Source of the DNA: JALNZF01 sp964447405
Lineage (GTDB): Bacteria; Nitrospirota; UBA9217
Assembly (NCBI GenBank): GCA_964447405.1
Contig: CAYUSP010000004.1
Location: forward strand, 310,001-374,000
Length of the DNA: 64,000 nt
Direction: 5' to 3'
Both the position numbers and the translations under genes were made by a program. Shown here piece by piece: positions 8,784 to 18,316 of the stretch; within the stretch, counting starts at the first letter, position 1, and each line of letters begins with the position of its first letter. Below the pieces are notes generated by a model, which was not told the DNA's origin, made no database searches, and saw only the letters and a program-made list of their open reading frames with translations.

Positions 8784-9656
8784 CTAATCTCCCATATCGT
8801 CCGAACTCATATCTCTTCTATTAAGCCTCTCAAGACCGACCTGCTCCAGCATCTGCGTGCGCTCCGCATCGGTCAGATCTATCCAGGACAGCTGTATACC
8901 GAGCGGCATGCACTTCGATCCATCACCCGTTGTCACGCCAAGCACAAGGTTCTGCGATGGATTCATAATGATCGGCGTCTCTGATGTTAACCACCTGCAG
9001 GACTTCCCGGCGCCCGTGGGCGTGAGAGTGCTCACGTACCAGCTGTCGTAACTCCGATCGTCCAACCGTAGAAGCGTTTGGCGAAGGACCTGGTTCGACA
9101 GCGCCCGGACAACTGCCCACTGCGCGAGCAAGGGTCCTATCGATCTCGTGGTAATCCACCAGGCTGCGAACAACCCGAGCAGGAGGAGCACCAGTGAAAA
9201 CAGCAAGAGCGTCACCGTCCGGTTCCACAGCTTGTAAAGTGCAAAGTTGGTGGTCATCTTCTCCGGCTGTGAAGGATCGGCCACGACCTTCAAAGTGTAT
9301 TTCCCTGAATGGAAATTGACGTATAAGTAATTGACCTCCCTGCGAAGCTCTGGCAGGCCCTGCCGTCTCAGCAGCAGCGTCGTCCTGCAGCCCATGAGAT
9401 AATCATCCCGATCTGCACAATTGCTCTGCTCGATGATTGCCCCCGCGAGCGGACGCGCCGTGTCGCGTAGGTTGAAGTCGGATACGAGTTCAGGGATCGC
9501 CGTCGCTGTGAGAAACGATATAAGAGTTATGATTCCCGCTGCCACGCAGCACAGAAATAAGGCGGGCCACAACAAAGCGAAGAACTGGAAGAAGATGCCC
9601 CTGGGCATGCGTACCTTTATCGGCCGCATGGGGAAGGTGATGTTGTCGTTTGCCAT
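8784..9656 (-). CDS. Membrane protein with two transmembrane segments, unknown function
   Basis: 290 residues beginning at an ATG preceded by AGGAG. A first hydrophobic helix lies at about 23-50 (FFALLWPALFLCCVAAGIITLISFL) and a second at about 150-170 (VTLLLFSLVLLLLGLFAAWWI). The segment between them (with two Cys, SNCADRDDYLMGCR) would be periplasmic and the C-terminal 120 residues cytoplasmic. The layout resembles a sensor-like topology but no HAMP or output domain is seen. Family not recognised. Confidence 0.65.
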   Translation of the reverse strand: MANDNITFPMRPIKVRMPRGIFFQFFALLWPALFLCCVAAGIITLISFLTATAIPELVSDFNLRDTARPLAGAIIEQSNCADRDDYLMGCRTTLLLRRQGLPELRREVNYLYVNFHSGKYTLKVVADPSQPEKMTTNFALYKLWNRTVTLLLFSLVLLLLGLFAAWWITTRSIGPLLAQWAVVRALSNQVLRQTLLRLDDRSYDSWYVSTLTPTGAGKSCRWLTSETPIIMNPSQNLVLGVTTGDGSKCMPLGIQLSWIDLTDAERTQMLEQVGLERLNRRDMSSDDMGD

Positions 9657-10025
9657 GTCAATTCTCCTGGTGGTGATCGGATGCGGATACTGAATATTCC
9701 GGTTCCGCTGCTCTATCCCGGCGCACTCTTTTTAAATGTTCGTTTGCGGATAGGAAACAGTGGCATCATAGGTGATCTCTCACTCCTTCACCCCCGCCCC
9801 TTTCAGTATGCCGCTGATCTCGCTCCATACATTATCGCCGCGCCGCCACCAAGTCTAAAGGAGTTTTCTTGAACTTCTCTTTAGTAAACTTTTTCATGAC
9901 GTTGGTGTCCCTTCGGGACAAGGAGCATCTATAGGGTCTTATCGTTGCATCCGTATTTTCCGTACCGCACATTTTGCGAAATTGCAGGGAGCAATACTTG
10001 ACCCTATAGATTCCCCACCAGCCTT
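9657..10025. other. 369-bp gap: inverted-repeat element and decayed coding-like stretch
   Basis: No intact gene is seen. On the minus strand, an ATG at about 9896 opens MKKFTKEKFKKTPLDLVAAR, stops, and a shifted frame continues as DNVWSEISGILKGAGVKE before another stop, which looks like a frameshifted remnant of a small gene. The rest holds the 85-bp inverted-repeat element described separately. Confidence 0.4.
9927..10011. repeat. 85-bp element bounded by 12-bp perfect inverted repeats
   Basis: ATCTATAGGGTC at 9927-9938 and its exact reverse complement GACCCTATAGAT at 10000-10011 flank 61 nt without an ORF. Size and structure resemble a tiny MITE-like or hairpin element. No second copy was noticed in this window. 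Confidence 0.6.
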
Positions 10026-10343
10026 TTAATGGTCACGCACCCTGACGATCACAGCGCTGATCCGGTCGATGTTGACCATTGCATCATAATATTCTTTACC
10101 AGCAAGCTTCGAGACATGTACCAGACCGTCGCCGACTCGGACGACGACTCCTTCGATGTCCTCACCGGATTGCATGCGCAGTGTCGTTCGCTTACCCGTG
10201 CGTTCCGCCAAGACCTCCCACATCTTCACGCCCGGCTTGAGCTCGAACTTCGCCTCCTCAGCATACACCGTTGGTGTCAAAATCGTGCTACCACTCACCA
10301 TAAACACTATTGCTAACAACACATACTTCGCTTTCCTATTCAT
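10026..10343 (-). CDS. Small exported protein with SH3/Sm-like beta fold
   Basis: Start at the ATG at 10343, 8 nt after AAGGAG; the longer frame lacks a signal. About 105 residues: signal peptide (YVLLAIVFMVSGSTIL, cleavage near VYA-EEA) and then about 75 residues (GKRTTLRMQSGEDIEGVVVR, GLVHVSKLAGKEYYDAMVNI) whose alternating pattern resembles an Sm/SH3-like barrel seen in small secreted proteins. Function unknown. Confidence 0.68.
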   Translation of the reverse strand: MNRKAKYVLLAIVFMVSGSTILTPTVYAEEAKFELKPGVKMWEVLAERTGKRTTLRMQSGEDIEGVVVRVGDGLVHVSKLAGKEYYDAMVNIDRISAVIVRVRDH

Positions 10344-10728
10344 CGTTATTCTCCTTTCTTGATTGGTGTAACGTATTCCTGCCTGACGGCAAGTCTTTTT
10401 CGTTGTATCTTTATCCTCCATACCACAAGCTTTGTAATATTTCAGGGTACAAGATTTTATCCTAAAGAGTTCTCATGAAATCCTCCTTGTAATATCAGTC
10501 GTTCTGTCAAGACCGCCTAACCCGGACATACCGGAACCAAAAGGCGTCTCGCGCAATGGCCTATGAAAGAAAAGCGGCCACTTAGCACTTCCGCAAAGCA
10601 CGCAAAGAAAACTTTTAAGTCTGTGGCTTAAATCCAATAGCTTGAGACTCTCTTAGTCCCTTTCTTGGCGACTTTGCGTCTTTGCGCGAAAACATTCTTG
10701 CCATGTACTCAGATTTCTTTTTAAATAA
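10344..10728. other. 385-bp gap holding a CGCAAAG-type hairpin repeat
   Basis: No gene is supported on either strand. Its right part contains an inverted pair of CGCAAAG-type repeats (10591-10706); the left part presumably contains the promoter of the small exported protein, for which no clear -35/-10 was identified. Confidence 0.5.
10591..10691. repeat. CGCAAAG-family intergenic inverted repeat
   Basis: Left arm CCGCAAAGCACGCAAAGAAA (from 10591) and right arm with TTTCTTGGCGACTTTGCG followed by TCTTTGCGCG (ending about 10688) are degenerate tandem CGCAAAG units in inverted orientation around about 50 nt. The same architecture occurs at 37455-37562, so it is a dispersed family. Confidence 0.7.
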
Positions 10729-11319
10729 CTAGTGGTGAGCGATGATAACACACGAGTAAAAGCGATTAATTGACTTTGGATTCCGCGCGAAGCCGACCCC
10801 GATCTCCTTATGTTTTTTGTTCCACGCGTCGAGGCCCAGCAAATGTTTTCGATGACCGAGCTCTTTATTGCCCTTGTCGAGGATAAGCGCTTTAATCACT
10901 TCCTTGCCTGTGGGATAGCCTGACGCGATTGACTCGAAATAGTTCCTGGTCTTGTCTTTCACGAAATCATCGGGAAGTGTGTATCCGGCTTCATGGATCA
11001 TGATATTGATCCCGATACCCTCCGGCGTCACATGGCCATAGTAGTCCCGTGTTGCCATATCCAGCGCCTTCCTTTCCGCGACGCTGGCCAGAATGTCATT
11101 CCATGCAAGTGCCGTGACGGGCTTGGCTTCCTTGAGCGCGACACCCATCTCCTTGCTGAAGGCGGGCATATCAGCGCGGACCTTGGTCAAATACTCGAAG
11201 GCAGCCCTGGCTTCAGCCCGGTCCAACGCCGGGGTTACGTCCTCGGGAGCAGATCCGAGGTAAAGGTACGGAGCAGAGAAGACGACTGTCATCAGAAGAC
11301 AACTGCTTAGACGCATCAT
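10729..11319 (-). CDS. CAP/SCP-domain secreted protein
   Basis: 196 residues with an N-terminal signal segment (LSSCLLMTVVFSAPYLYLGS) and a CAP (cysteine-rich secretory/antigen 5/PR-1) domain: LAWNDILASVAERKALDMA, YYGHVTPEG and GHRKHLLGL match the conserved helices and His positions of bacterial SCP-like proteins. Its start codon overlaps the stop of the upstream gene (ATGA), so both are cotranscribed. CAP proteins are extracellular with varied roles; no enzymatic role is assumed. Confidence 0.82.
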   Translation of the reverse strand: MMRLSSCLLMTVVFSAPYLYLGSAPEDVTPALDRAEARAAFEYLTKVRADMPAFSKEMGVALKEAKPVTALAWNDILASVAERKALDMATRDYYGHVTPEGIGINIMIHEAGYTLPDDFVKDKTRNYFESIASGYPTGKEVIKALILDKGNKELGHRKHLLGLDAWNKKHKEIGVGFARNPKSINRFYSCVIIAHH

Positions 11320-12089
11320 ATAAGCTCCGTATGTCCTTTCGCTTCGGGAGTGTCCTTATCAACAACAATGGGAGCCGTCGGCAGCTCAACAGGAGACTCC
11401 CCCTTAAGTGATGCTTCAACGACTCCGATCCATTCCTCAAACGAATCAGCGTCCCAACTGTTGCCTTGTTTGAGGACTGATGGGTCATATGCACGAGGTT
11501 TGCCGCCATACCAGTTGAACCACCTAACTGTCTTATTGTCCGTGTTCGGAACGGAAACAAGGGGCGAATCAAACTCATTGATCACAAACGCTGAACCTGG
11601 TGGAAAATCCGACTTTTGGGGAAGCCGTGGATCAGCCACCGCCTCATAGGCGGCCCATTTTTCCGCTGCGTCTTCGCCGCGATACTTCTCTACATCGAAT
11701 CCCGGTCCCGGATCAATCCCGACTTGTTCCCGAAAATATTGCAAATATTCCCGCAAGGAGTCCGTTGTGTCGATCGGCTTCCCATCAGCCCAGATCGTGT
11801 ACTTTTCATGCCCCCTGTTCCCGAATTCGAAAGCGTCGACATAGACCAGCCGGGCATGCGTGGATGCGACCTCAAGCCACGTCTCGGCTGCCTGTCCCTC
11901 CGAGGAGCCGTCCCGGAGCGGGATCCCGCGCGCGGCCAACCAAGCATATATTTCGCTCACGAGCTTGTTCGTGAGCGGCACGAGCCTGAGGTCACCGCTG
12001 TTCCCGCAGAGCACCAGTGAGGGAAAGAATGGTTTCCATTCCCGCAGAAAAGCATTTTGTCCGATCACAGCCTTGAGTTCGAAACCCAT
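11316..12089 (-). CDS. Hypothetical protein
   Basis: Start at ATG 12089, which follows AAAGGTGAGG; a longer frame from 12194 would overlap the upstream gene with an Arg-rich tail. 257 residues, no signal peptide or membrane segment, acidic and Trp-rich (YAWLAARGIPLRDGSSEGQA, FEEWIGVVEASLKGESP). No family recognised. Coupled by a 4-nt overlap to the CAP protein and close behind a membrane protein gene, so it probably belongs to a three-gene operon. Confidence 0.65.
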   Translation of the reverse strand: MGFELKAVIGQNAFLREWKPFFPSLVLCGNSGDLRLVPLTNKLVSEIYAWLAARGIPLRDGSSEGQAAETWLEVASTHARLVYVDAFEFGNRGHEKYTIWADGKPIDTTDSLREYLQYFREQVGIDPGPGFDVEKYRGEDAAEKWAAYEAVADPRLPQKSDFPPGSAFVINEFDSPLVSVPNTDNKTVRWFNWYGGKPRAYDPSVLKQGNSWDADSFEEWIGVVEASLKGESPVELPTAPIVVDKDTPEAKGHTELI

Positions 12090-12162
12090 CGTGAACCTCA
12101 CCTTTCCCGAAATAGCTGCCGTGGTTCGCTCTGGTCTGCGAGATGAGTAAGCTCCCGCGCCC

Positions 12163-13149
12163 CTAAGACAAACCCTCACCTGCCGCCCTGGCACGCATGA
12201 ACCACACCATACCCATCATGGCGCAAATGGCCGCGCTGAGAAGTCCGCAGAATCCAAGATAGAACAGGAAGGCGTCCTCACTCGACACTGTGTTTACTCT
12301 GCCGTCGCTCGTATTCACCAGGTGCAGGAGGTAATTCGGCTCGCCAAGCGTGACACCGATCTTTTTGAACTCCAGCGCAACGGGACCCGGCACCGGGCCG
12401 TCGATTCGGGCCATCAGGGAATTGGTTGTTGTTGGCTTGCCCTGTGCTGAAGGGCTTGTCGGGATCGGATCCTGAAGCTCTGAGCGGTCCTTGACCTTCA
12501 GCACAAAAACCACAGCCTGGCCTTTGACCCAGGTGCGCGGGGCGATGGGTACGAGCTGATAGTCCTCTCTCGTGGTCCCCAGGCTTTCGGTCGTATGTGC
12601 CAGCGCGTCATCCAGGGGCACGCCGCCCTGCAGCGCGATATGGGAGCCCTGCGGTTGGCGCAGGGGAGCGCCATTGCTCAAATCGATTTGTTCATACTGC
12701 GCGCCGGCGTCCTCGCGTTGCTCCGCTGCGTACGACCAATAGATCGCAAAGCCGATGGTCCAGATGGCGATAACGACAATGCCCGCTGACTGCAGCAATA
12801 CCTTGTTCTGCGAAGCGAGGGCAGCAGTTGGATTTTGCGGGACAGGGGGTATGGACGATGCCGCCCTTGGGCCGAAAAGAAGACGGGAAGCTATGCTCTG
12901 TTCATTGGTATCGCTATCCCGCGACCCGGACACCATCTTCCATCCGAACTCGGCGATTGCGACCAGCGCTACGGCGAAACAGATTGCGAGCAAAAAGCTG
13001 AATCTCCCGTCGTACGATCCGAATATGGCTTGTTGCGCATAGTTCATCCAGCCGATAGGACCCGTCCCTGTCTCGCTCCCGTAGTAGCTGTACCCGCCGA
13101 CACCCAGGACGATCAACAGCGTTGCCACATCTTTTTTGGACATTTTCAT
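12163..13149 (-). CDS. Multi-pass membrane protein, unknown function
   Basis: About 328 residues starting at the ATG at 13149, the one preceded by GGAG at proper spacing. Hydrophobic helices are visible near 8-22, 45-65 (FLLAICFAVALVAIAEFG), 118-138 (AGIVVIAIWTIGFAIYWSYA) and 298-322 (FLFYLGFCGLLSAAICAMMG). A soluble domain of about 150 residues lies between the third and the last helix (QGQAVVFVLKVKDRSELQDP). Family not recognised. First gene of the unit with the next two genes downstream. Confidence 0.66.
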   Translation of the reverse strand: MKMSKKDVATLLIVLGVGGYSYYGSETGTGPIGWMNYAQQAIFGSYDGRFSFLLAICFAVALVAIAEFGWKMVSGSRDSDTNEQSIASRLLFGPRAASSIPPVPQNPTAALASQNKVLLQSAGIVVIAIWTIGFAIYWSYAAEQREDAGAQYEQIDLSNGAPLRQPQGSHIALQGGVPLDDALAHTTESLGTTREDYQLVPIAPRTWVKGQAVVFVLKVKDRSELQDPIPTSPSAQGKPTTTNSLMARIDGPVPGPVALEFKKIGVTLGEPNYLLHLVNTSDGRVNTVSSEDAFLFYLGFCGLLSAAICAMMGMVWFMRARAAGEGLS

Positions 13150-13189
13150 TGTTCGCTCTCCATTCAAACTTCAACATGCTACATGAGGC

Positions 13190-15895
13190 TCACCGCGGCA
13201 CATCCGCCACATTAATGCACAGCCCGTTCCACACGCGCTGCGATTTGCTGCGTGACGGCTCAGACGCGTTGACGGTCACGTCGAGCGTACACGTATACGC
13301 TGTTTCCGGTAAACCAAACACACGTGCGTTCATATCAAAACTCGGTGTTGCGGTCCTCGTGGTCATGGTATACGACGGAGGGGCGGAAACCGAGTAGGAG
13401 ATGGAATACGTCCAGTCATAGCTGAGCGCTTCGGCTGTCGGATTTTCGATCACGAGCTTCGAAAGGTAGCGCGGCAGGTCCGCACCCAATATACTCACCT
13501 TGCATCCGATTTCACGAAGGTCGATCACCGCGTTGTCTGCGACCGGGTTCGACCTGCAGCCCGAAAGTGCGCCATTGAGGTATAAATCGCGCGAGTATAC
13601 GCCGAATGTAGTGATACGTGGATACGGATTGATTGGCGGCGATGAGACATTGAAGAAACCGGCACGGGTAGCCGAGCTGCCTTCGCTGTCATGCGTAGTT
13701 ACACTCACTTCACGATATCCTGTTGCGCCGAATTTGATCACGCGCATGCAGCCGCTGCCGGGGACGATTATATCAGGCGGTGTGATTGACCACGTCATCG
13801 CCGTGCACATCGCGGCTGGATTGGTTTCGTTTATGTCGGTGACTTTCGCATTGATTACGAAGTTTTCGTTCTGCTGTGGGGTACCAGTGCTTTCTAAGTT
13901 GATGACGGGAGGCGTATTAATAACGGTAATATCCATGGTTGTACTTACAACCTGCGCACCGTACCGAGCAGTGATCGTCAGCGTGCGAAGGCCCTCGGTC
14001 TGGAATTTCACCGGGAGCGAGTTGGCGAAGATACTCCCGTTCGCCGGCGGATTAACCAGCCATTGACCGTTGTACATTATACCATCGCGGCTGGACGACA
14101 CAGTCAGCCGCACGTAGCTGGCTATTGGATGAGCCACCGTAAATGCAGCGGCAAGGTTTGCTTGCACACGAAGGTCGAGCATTCTCGAACCCCCGGGTGA
14201 GATCGCCAACCCAGTCCTGCCACCCGGAGGCACCTGCTCACTGTTCCAGCGTGCGCTGCGGCGTGTATCAAATTCGAGCACTTCAAGCGACGAGAAGAGG
14301 GTGCTCACGTAGTCGGCAGGCACATAGTAGTAGCCGCCGTCTGCAGCACAACCCCAGGAATTGCGGATGATGAAGTAGCCGCCGCCGCCAACGTTGACCG
14401 GCGATCCGGGAAACGTCATCTCTTCATTGCTGAGGAAGCCGACGATTTGTACGAAATGTCCGCCGTAGTCACCGTCTACCAGGACGTTCGCCGCGTTGCG
14501 CATCTGCTTGCTGTAATCGGACACAATGCCGGTCCCGGGCGCTGCCTTGAAGCCCTCATACATGGGGAAAAACGCTATCAGCGCCTCGCCGCGCGCAAGC
14601 ATTGCGCGATATATTTCCAGGGCAAAGTGATCTCCTTTGGACCTGGACCAAACCAGCCTTACAGGGCCTGCGGCAATTCCCGGCCCGTTAAAAGTCGTAA
14701 TGAAGTAACCGCAGTACGGCAGCCCCCCGACCATAGGGACGCAGAAAGGCTGGCTCTGGTGTGCGGTCTCAGAGCAGTCGCCCGTGTACCCGGTGCATGC
14801 GCCTTTGTAGGCCGCGGCCGTGCCGGCCACACCGGGAGTGGAGGCGTTATTAGGCAGCCCGGTTGCGCGGTTATAGGTCCAGTCCATTTCGTACATCAAC
14901 AGCTGGTTGTGTTCAATTGCCGCATTCAGCGCAGCGGCGGAAGAACCGCTATCTACGAAGTCGGACGCGGACCATTCGAGCTTGACCTTGTTGACGAGAA
15001 ACTGCTCAGAGAGATCAACCGGGAGGTCGTTCTGCACGCGCTCGCGGCTTTCAACTGAAGCGATAGCGGCAAACGCCCAGCACGTACCGCGACTGCCCTG
15101 GCTTTTGATCGGAGAAATGAAACTGCGCAGCGGAGACCAGTAACGCCTGGCGAGACCTGTTGGCGTGCAGATGCCGTTGTTGTCTGATCCGTTGCCTGGA
15201 TTCAGTGCGCCCGCTGGCATCGTCATGGACGGCGCATCCGGGTCCATCCGTGTGTTGTCGAGATTGACCACCGTCGCTAAAGCCGTGTTCAATTGCTGCG
15301 TGGCCTGCATGATCAGGTTGAGATCGCCCTGCAAGGAGTCAGGAGCCGGAACCTGGGCTTTCAGCTCGTCCGTTAGTAGCGAATACGACAAAGAATACGT
15401 TGCGAGCGCATTGCTGGGATCGCGTGCAAGGCGATAGTTCTCTGCCGCTTTTACGATACGCGTGCCAAGATCGATCAGCGCGAATGTCTGACCGTTGGGC
15501 AGCGTTACCGTCGCTTCACCGTCGATGTCAGCCGCGGCGCTCGCCTGTGCGAGCAGCGCCTTCTCCTCCTCGCTGATATCACTCTTACTTTCGAGAAAAG
15601 CGCGTTCCGCGTCGATCCGGCGTTGGCGGGCCGTACGCTGTTCCTGCTGCGCAGCCGGAGTCACCACCTTTAATTCGCTCGCCTCATACTTGCTGCGAAA
15701 TTCGTCCGCTGTCACTGTTTTAGCATTTGCCGGTATATCGCCGCTCCAGGCGTTGCCCGATACGAACAAGGTTTCTTGCGGCGTTTCGGTCGATGAAGAT
15801 GAGCCACCTCCGCTATTACCGCCGCAGCTTGCCATGAACGTGGATAAGGCGAGAACTAACAGTGCTGTTTCCGCCAATATAGTGAATCTTTTCAT
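13190..15895 (-). CDS. Lipoprotein with papain-family (C1) cysteine peptidase domain and Ig-like tail
   Basis: 901 residues. A lipobox (LSTFMASC, lipidated Cys 24) is followed by a Gly/Ser linker. A C1A peptidase domain spans about 250-560: QGSRGTCWAF gives oxyanion Gln 266 and nucleophile Cys 272, GGHFVQIVGF gives His 480 and IIRNSWG gives Asn 512, so the catalytic set is complete. After about 600, beta-rich Ig-like modules follow (LTITARYGAQVVSTTMDITV, YREVSVTTHDSEGSSATRAG). No classic inhibitory propeptide is obvious, though about 220 helical residues precede the catalytic domain. Likely a cell-surface protease. Confidence 0.87.
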   Translation of the reverse strand: MKRFTILAETALLVLALSTFMASCGGNSGGGSSSSTETPQETLFVSGNAWSGDIPANAKTVTADEFRSKYEASELKVVTPAAQQEQRTARQRRIDAERAFLESKSDISEEEKALLAQASAAADIDGEATVTLPNGQTFALIDLGTRIVKAAENYRLARDPSNALATYSLSYSLLTDELKAQVPAPDSLQGDLNLIMQATQQLNTALATVVNLDNTRMDPDAPSMTMPAGALNPGNGSDNNGICTPTGLARRYWSPLRSFISPIKSQGSRGTCWAFAAIASVESRERVQNDLPVDLSEQFLVNKVKLEWSASDFVDSGSSAAALNAAIEHNQLLMYEMDWTYNRATGLPNNASTPGVAGTAAAYKGACTGYTGDCSETAHQSQPFCVPMVGGLPYCGYFITTFNGPGIAAGPVRLVWSRSKGDHFALEIYRAMLARGEALIAFFPMYEGFKAAPGTGIVSDYSKQMRNAANVLVDGDYGGHFVQIVGFLSNEEMTFPGSPVNVGGGGYFIIRNSWGCAADGGYYYVPADYVSTLFSSLEVLEFDTRRSARWNSEQVPPGGRTGLAISPGGSRMLDLRVQANLAAAFTVAHPIASYVRLTVSSSRDGIMYNGQWLVNPPANGSIFANSLPVKFQTEGLRTLTITARYGAQVVSTTMDITVINTPPVINLESTGTPQQNENFVINAKVTDINETNPAAMCTAMTWSITPPDIIVPGSGCMRVIKFGATGYREVSVTTHDSEGSSATRAGFFNVSSPPINPYPRITTFGVYSRDLYLNGALSGCRSNPVADNAVIDLREIGCKVSILGADLPRYLSKLVIENPTAEALSYDWTYSISYSVSAPPSYTMTTRTATPSFDMNARVFGLPETAYTCTLDVTVNASEPSRSKSQRVWNGLCINVADVPR

Positions 15896-15955
15896 AATGC
15901 CCCCTTGTATTCGACTTCGATCCTCTTGACTAAACCGAAATGCAAAATACGCTTC

Positions 15956-17494
15956 TCACAGCCCCCCTCGCACGCACCGCGCGTGGAAGGCCGTTGTCTT
16001 ATCGTAACCATTTGTGTAACCGCGGACAAAGTTCACATGCATTGCGTCCCAGGTGTAGCTAGACATCGTAGTGGATGACCAATAGGGTTGGGTAAATGCG
16101 CCGGGAAACATTGTAGTATTTATGGATGGATTCGTACTCGTGTCATCGACAAGCGATAAAAGCTCTCTGTGGTTCGGTAGCCGCCAGTCCGTGTAGCCGG
16201 CCAGGGTTGACCCTTCGCAATAGGTCAATGCAGCTACCCATGTCACTGTGACATCCTCGCCCTGCTGCCACATCAAATGTGTACTGCTGTCAGTCACGGT
16301 GCCGTTGCCGTTGTTTGTGAGACTCTGCGTGGTGGAAACTCCGCCTTGAACGCACCGAGTATAACTAGAGATCCCGTCCTTGCCGCAACCGCTCGCATTG
16401 CCATCTGCGAAGTGCACGCAATTTGCTATCAATGCGCTGCTGACATTCGTCGTAGACGTCCAATAGGTAAAGGACATGGTGGCGGGGAAATATCCAGTAT
16501 TGATAGCCGGACTGAATACTCCGTAATCAACAATGCTGCCAAGTTCCATTCGGCTGGGCAATCTCCAGTCTGTCAGCCCGCCTAGGGAGAGGTTGTCGCA
16601 ATAGGCGCCAGCGTCCGCCCAATTCCTTGCCGCGCCGTCATCCTGTTTCTGCCACACAAGACCCGTTATATTGTCCGTAACCGTGGCGCCGTTGTCGGTA
16701 TACGACGGCGGGTTGATGGTATAGTCATTGTCTTCGCCGAACGTGAACGAATAGCTCTTCGTCTGGTTGGTGTCGGGCAGTTTACGATAAACACCCGTGG
16801 CGGCGGATGTTGTGGCAGCTGATGTTACAGCACACGACAGCGGGCTCATTGTTGACTCGTTATTGGCCGCATCGTACGCCGATATCTGGTAGCAATATTG
16901 GGTGGATGCAGTCAGGCCCGAATCCAGAGTCGATATCGTTGCCACTGATTTCAGATACGCGCCGCCGCGATATATTTTGTAACCAGCTACACCGACTGCA
17001 TCGGTCGATGCGCTCCATGCGAGGCTTATCTGGCTTGATGTTGTCGGTGTTGTCGTGAGTCCGCCCGGAGTTGTCGGCGCTGTCGTGTCCGCTCCCACTG
17101 CGGCAAGGGTCGTGGCGGATACCGGACTGCTTTCTGCTGACACATTTCCCGCACTGTCAAAAGCTCTTACGGTATAGATGTATGAGGCACCCGCTGAAAG
17201 ACCGGTGGCGCTGCAGGTTGTAGTCGTTGTTGATGCGATCCTGGTTCCGTCCTGCCAGACTTCGTATCCCGCAACACCGGTATCATCAATTGATGCCGCC
17301 CATGAAAGTTCCACTTGGCTTGTGCTGATTGGTGCTGCCGTTAGGCTTGTGGGTACGGATGGAGCCGTCGTGTCCATAACGATCGGTGTTGTAGCAGCCG
17401 GAGTGCCGCCACCGCCACCGCCGCAGCCTGCCATGATCATGGATAAGGTGAGAACCAATAGGGCTGTAGCTGCCAATGTACTGAAGCTTTTCAT
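15956..17494 (-). CDS. Lipoprotein with two fibronectin III domains and two DUF1566 (Lcl) domains
   Basis: Start at ATG 17494 after a GGGGGG run. Lipobox LSMIMAGC and Gly-rich spacer, then two Fn3 repeats (SLTAAPISTSQVELSWAAS and GLTTTPTTSSQISLAWSAS), then two DUF1566 modules marked by GLVWQKQDDG, LGGLTDWRLPSRMEL and HLMWQQGED, LAGYTDWRLPNHRELLSLVD with the ending ARCVRGG. The signal peptide and Gly-rich spacer strongly resemble those of the neighbouring papain-like lipoprotein, so the exported N-terminus has probably been shared by duplication. Surface adhesin-like role is inference. Confidence 0.86.
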   Translation of the reverse strand: MKSFSTLAATALLVLTLSMIMAGCGGGGGGTPAATTPIVMDTTAPSVPTSLTAAPISTSQVELSWAASIDDTGVAGYEVWQDGTRIASTTTTTCSATGLSAGASYIYTVRAFDSAGNVSAESSPVSATTLAAVGADTTAPTTPGGLTTTPTTSSQISLAWSASTDAVGVAGYKIYRGGAYLKSVATISTLDSGLTASTQYCYQISAYDAANNESTMSPLSCAVTSAATTSAATGVYRKLPDTNQTKSYSFTFGEDNDYTINPPSYTDNGATVTDNITGLVWQKQDDGAARNWADAGAYCDNLSLGGLTDWRLPSRMELGSIVDYGVFSPAINTGYFPATMSFTYWTSTTNVSSALIANCVHFADGNASGCGKDGISSYTRCVQGGVSTTQSLTNNGNGTVTDSSTHLMWQQGEDVTVTWVAALTYCEGSTLAGYTDWRLPNHRELLSLVDDTSTNPSINTTMFPGAFTQPYWSSTTMSSYTWDAMHVNFVRGYTNGYDKTTAFHARCVRGGL

Positions 17495-17591
17495 AATCCC
17501 CCCCAAAGTGATTGAGCAATTTGTGTAATCCAGCCCTCATCCCAGAGGGGTGCGGAATAGTGTGCTGACCGAGACTCTTTGACTCTGTTCA

Positions 17592-18146
17592 TCAATCGGA
17601 ATCGATTCGCATAAGTCGATCGATGCCGCGTCTGACGGGTTTTCTTACAAAGGCAATGACCAGGATCGGACAGACGACCACGCCTATTAGTATCCACCCT
17701 GCTGAAACAGCATGCCTGAGGGGATAGATCTTGTTGTCTACCACCCGGTACTCTGACAACGAAGTCCAGGGCGTGTCGCCAATTGCGAGTACCTGAACAA
17801 GCTGGCCGCCCTGCTCATCGGCTGTCGCATCGATGGTGGCGCCCACTCCTTTAGGGCCCGGACGGTAATGGTGACTACCGTTTGGCAGATGAAACTGAAC
17901 GTCGGAGTATTTTCCCTTATCAGAATCGAACTGGTATCTCATTACCTGAATCTGCTGAGGGTCCTTGTCGTCCTTTGATATGAAAGCGACAAAATATGCT
18001 CCGGTATTTCCAGGATCAACTTTATCGAGGAGCCACCGGGGACTTTGCATGTACAATAATCCGGGACCCATGCAGGATCCAAAGAACAGAACTGAAAGCA
18101 CCGCGAATCTTAGCAAACCGGCGATCAGCCGCTTAATCCGATTCAT
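17592..18146 (-). CDS. Membrane protein with two transmembrane helices
   Basis: About 184 residues from the ATG at 18146 (GAGG 6 nt before it). A helix near 10-30 (FAVLSVLFFGSCMGPGLLY) and another near 150-170 (AGWILIGVVVCPILVIAF) enclose a roughly 115-residue extracytoplasmic domain that resembles DUF3592-type proteins (SEYRVVDNKIYPL), but I cannot confirm this. It ends with a basic tail KPVRRGIDRLMR. Confidence 0.62.
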   Translation of the reverse strand: MNRIKRLIAGLLRFAVLSVLFFGSCMGPGLLYMQSPRWLLDKVDPGNTGAYFVAFISKDDKDPQQIQVMRYQFDSDKGKYSDVQFHLPNGSHHYRPGPKGVGATIDATADEQGGQLVQVLAIGDTPWTSLSEYRVVDNKIYPLRHAVSAGWILIGVVVCPILVIAFVRKPVRRGIDRLMRIDSD

Positions 18147-18316
18147 AGTCGTCCTCATCTCCCCAGTTAGCCTGTTTCCGTATCGCTTCGCGCATAATTT
18201 TAAAACTCCGATGATGATTGTTCGCAGCTTTAGAGCTCTGCGCGACAATGAGAAAATAACGCTTGCCGGAGGGTCGAGTAAAGTATGTTCCCCGATCCCT
18301 CCGACATGCGCCCCGT

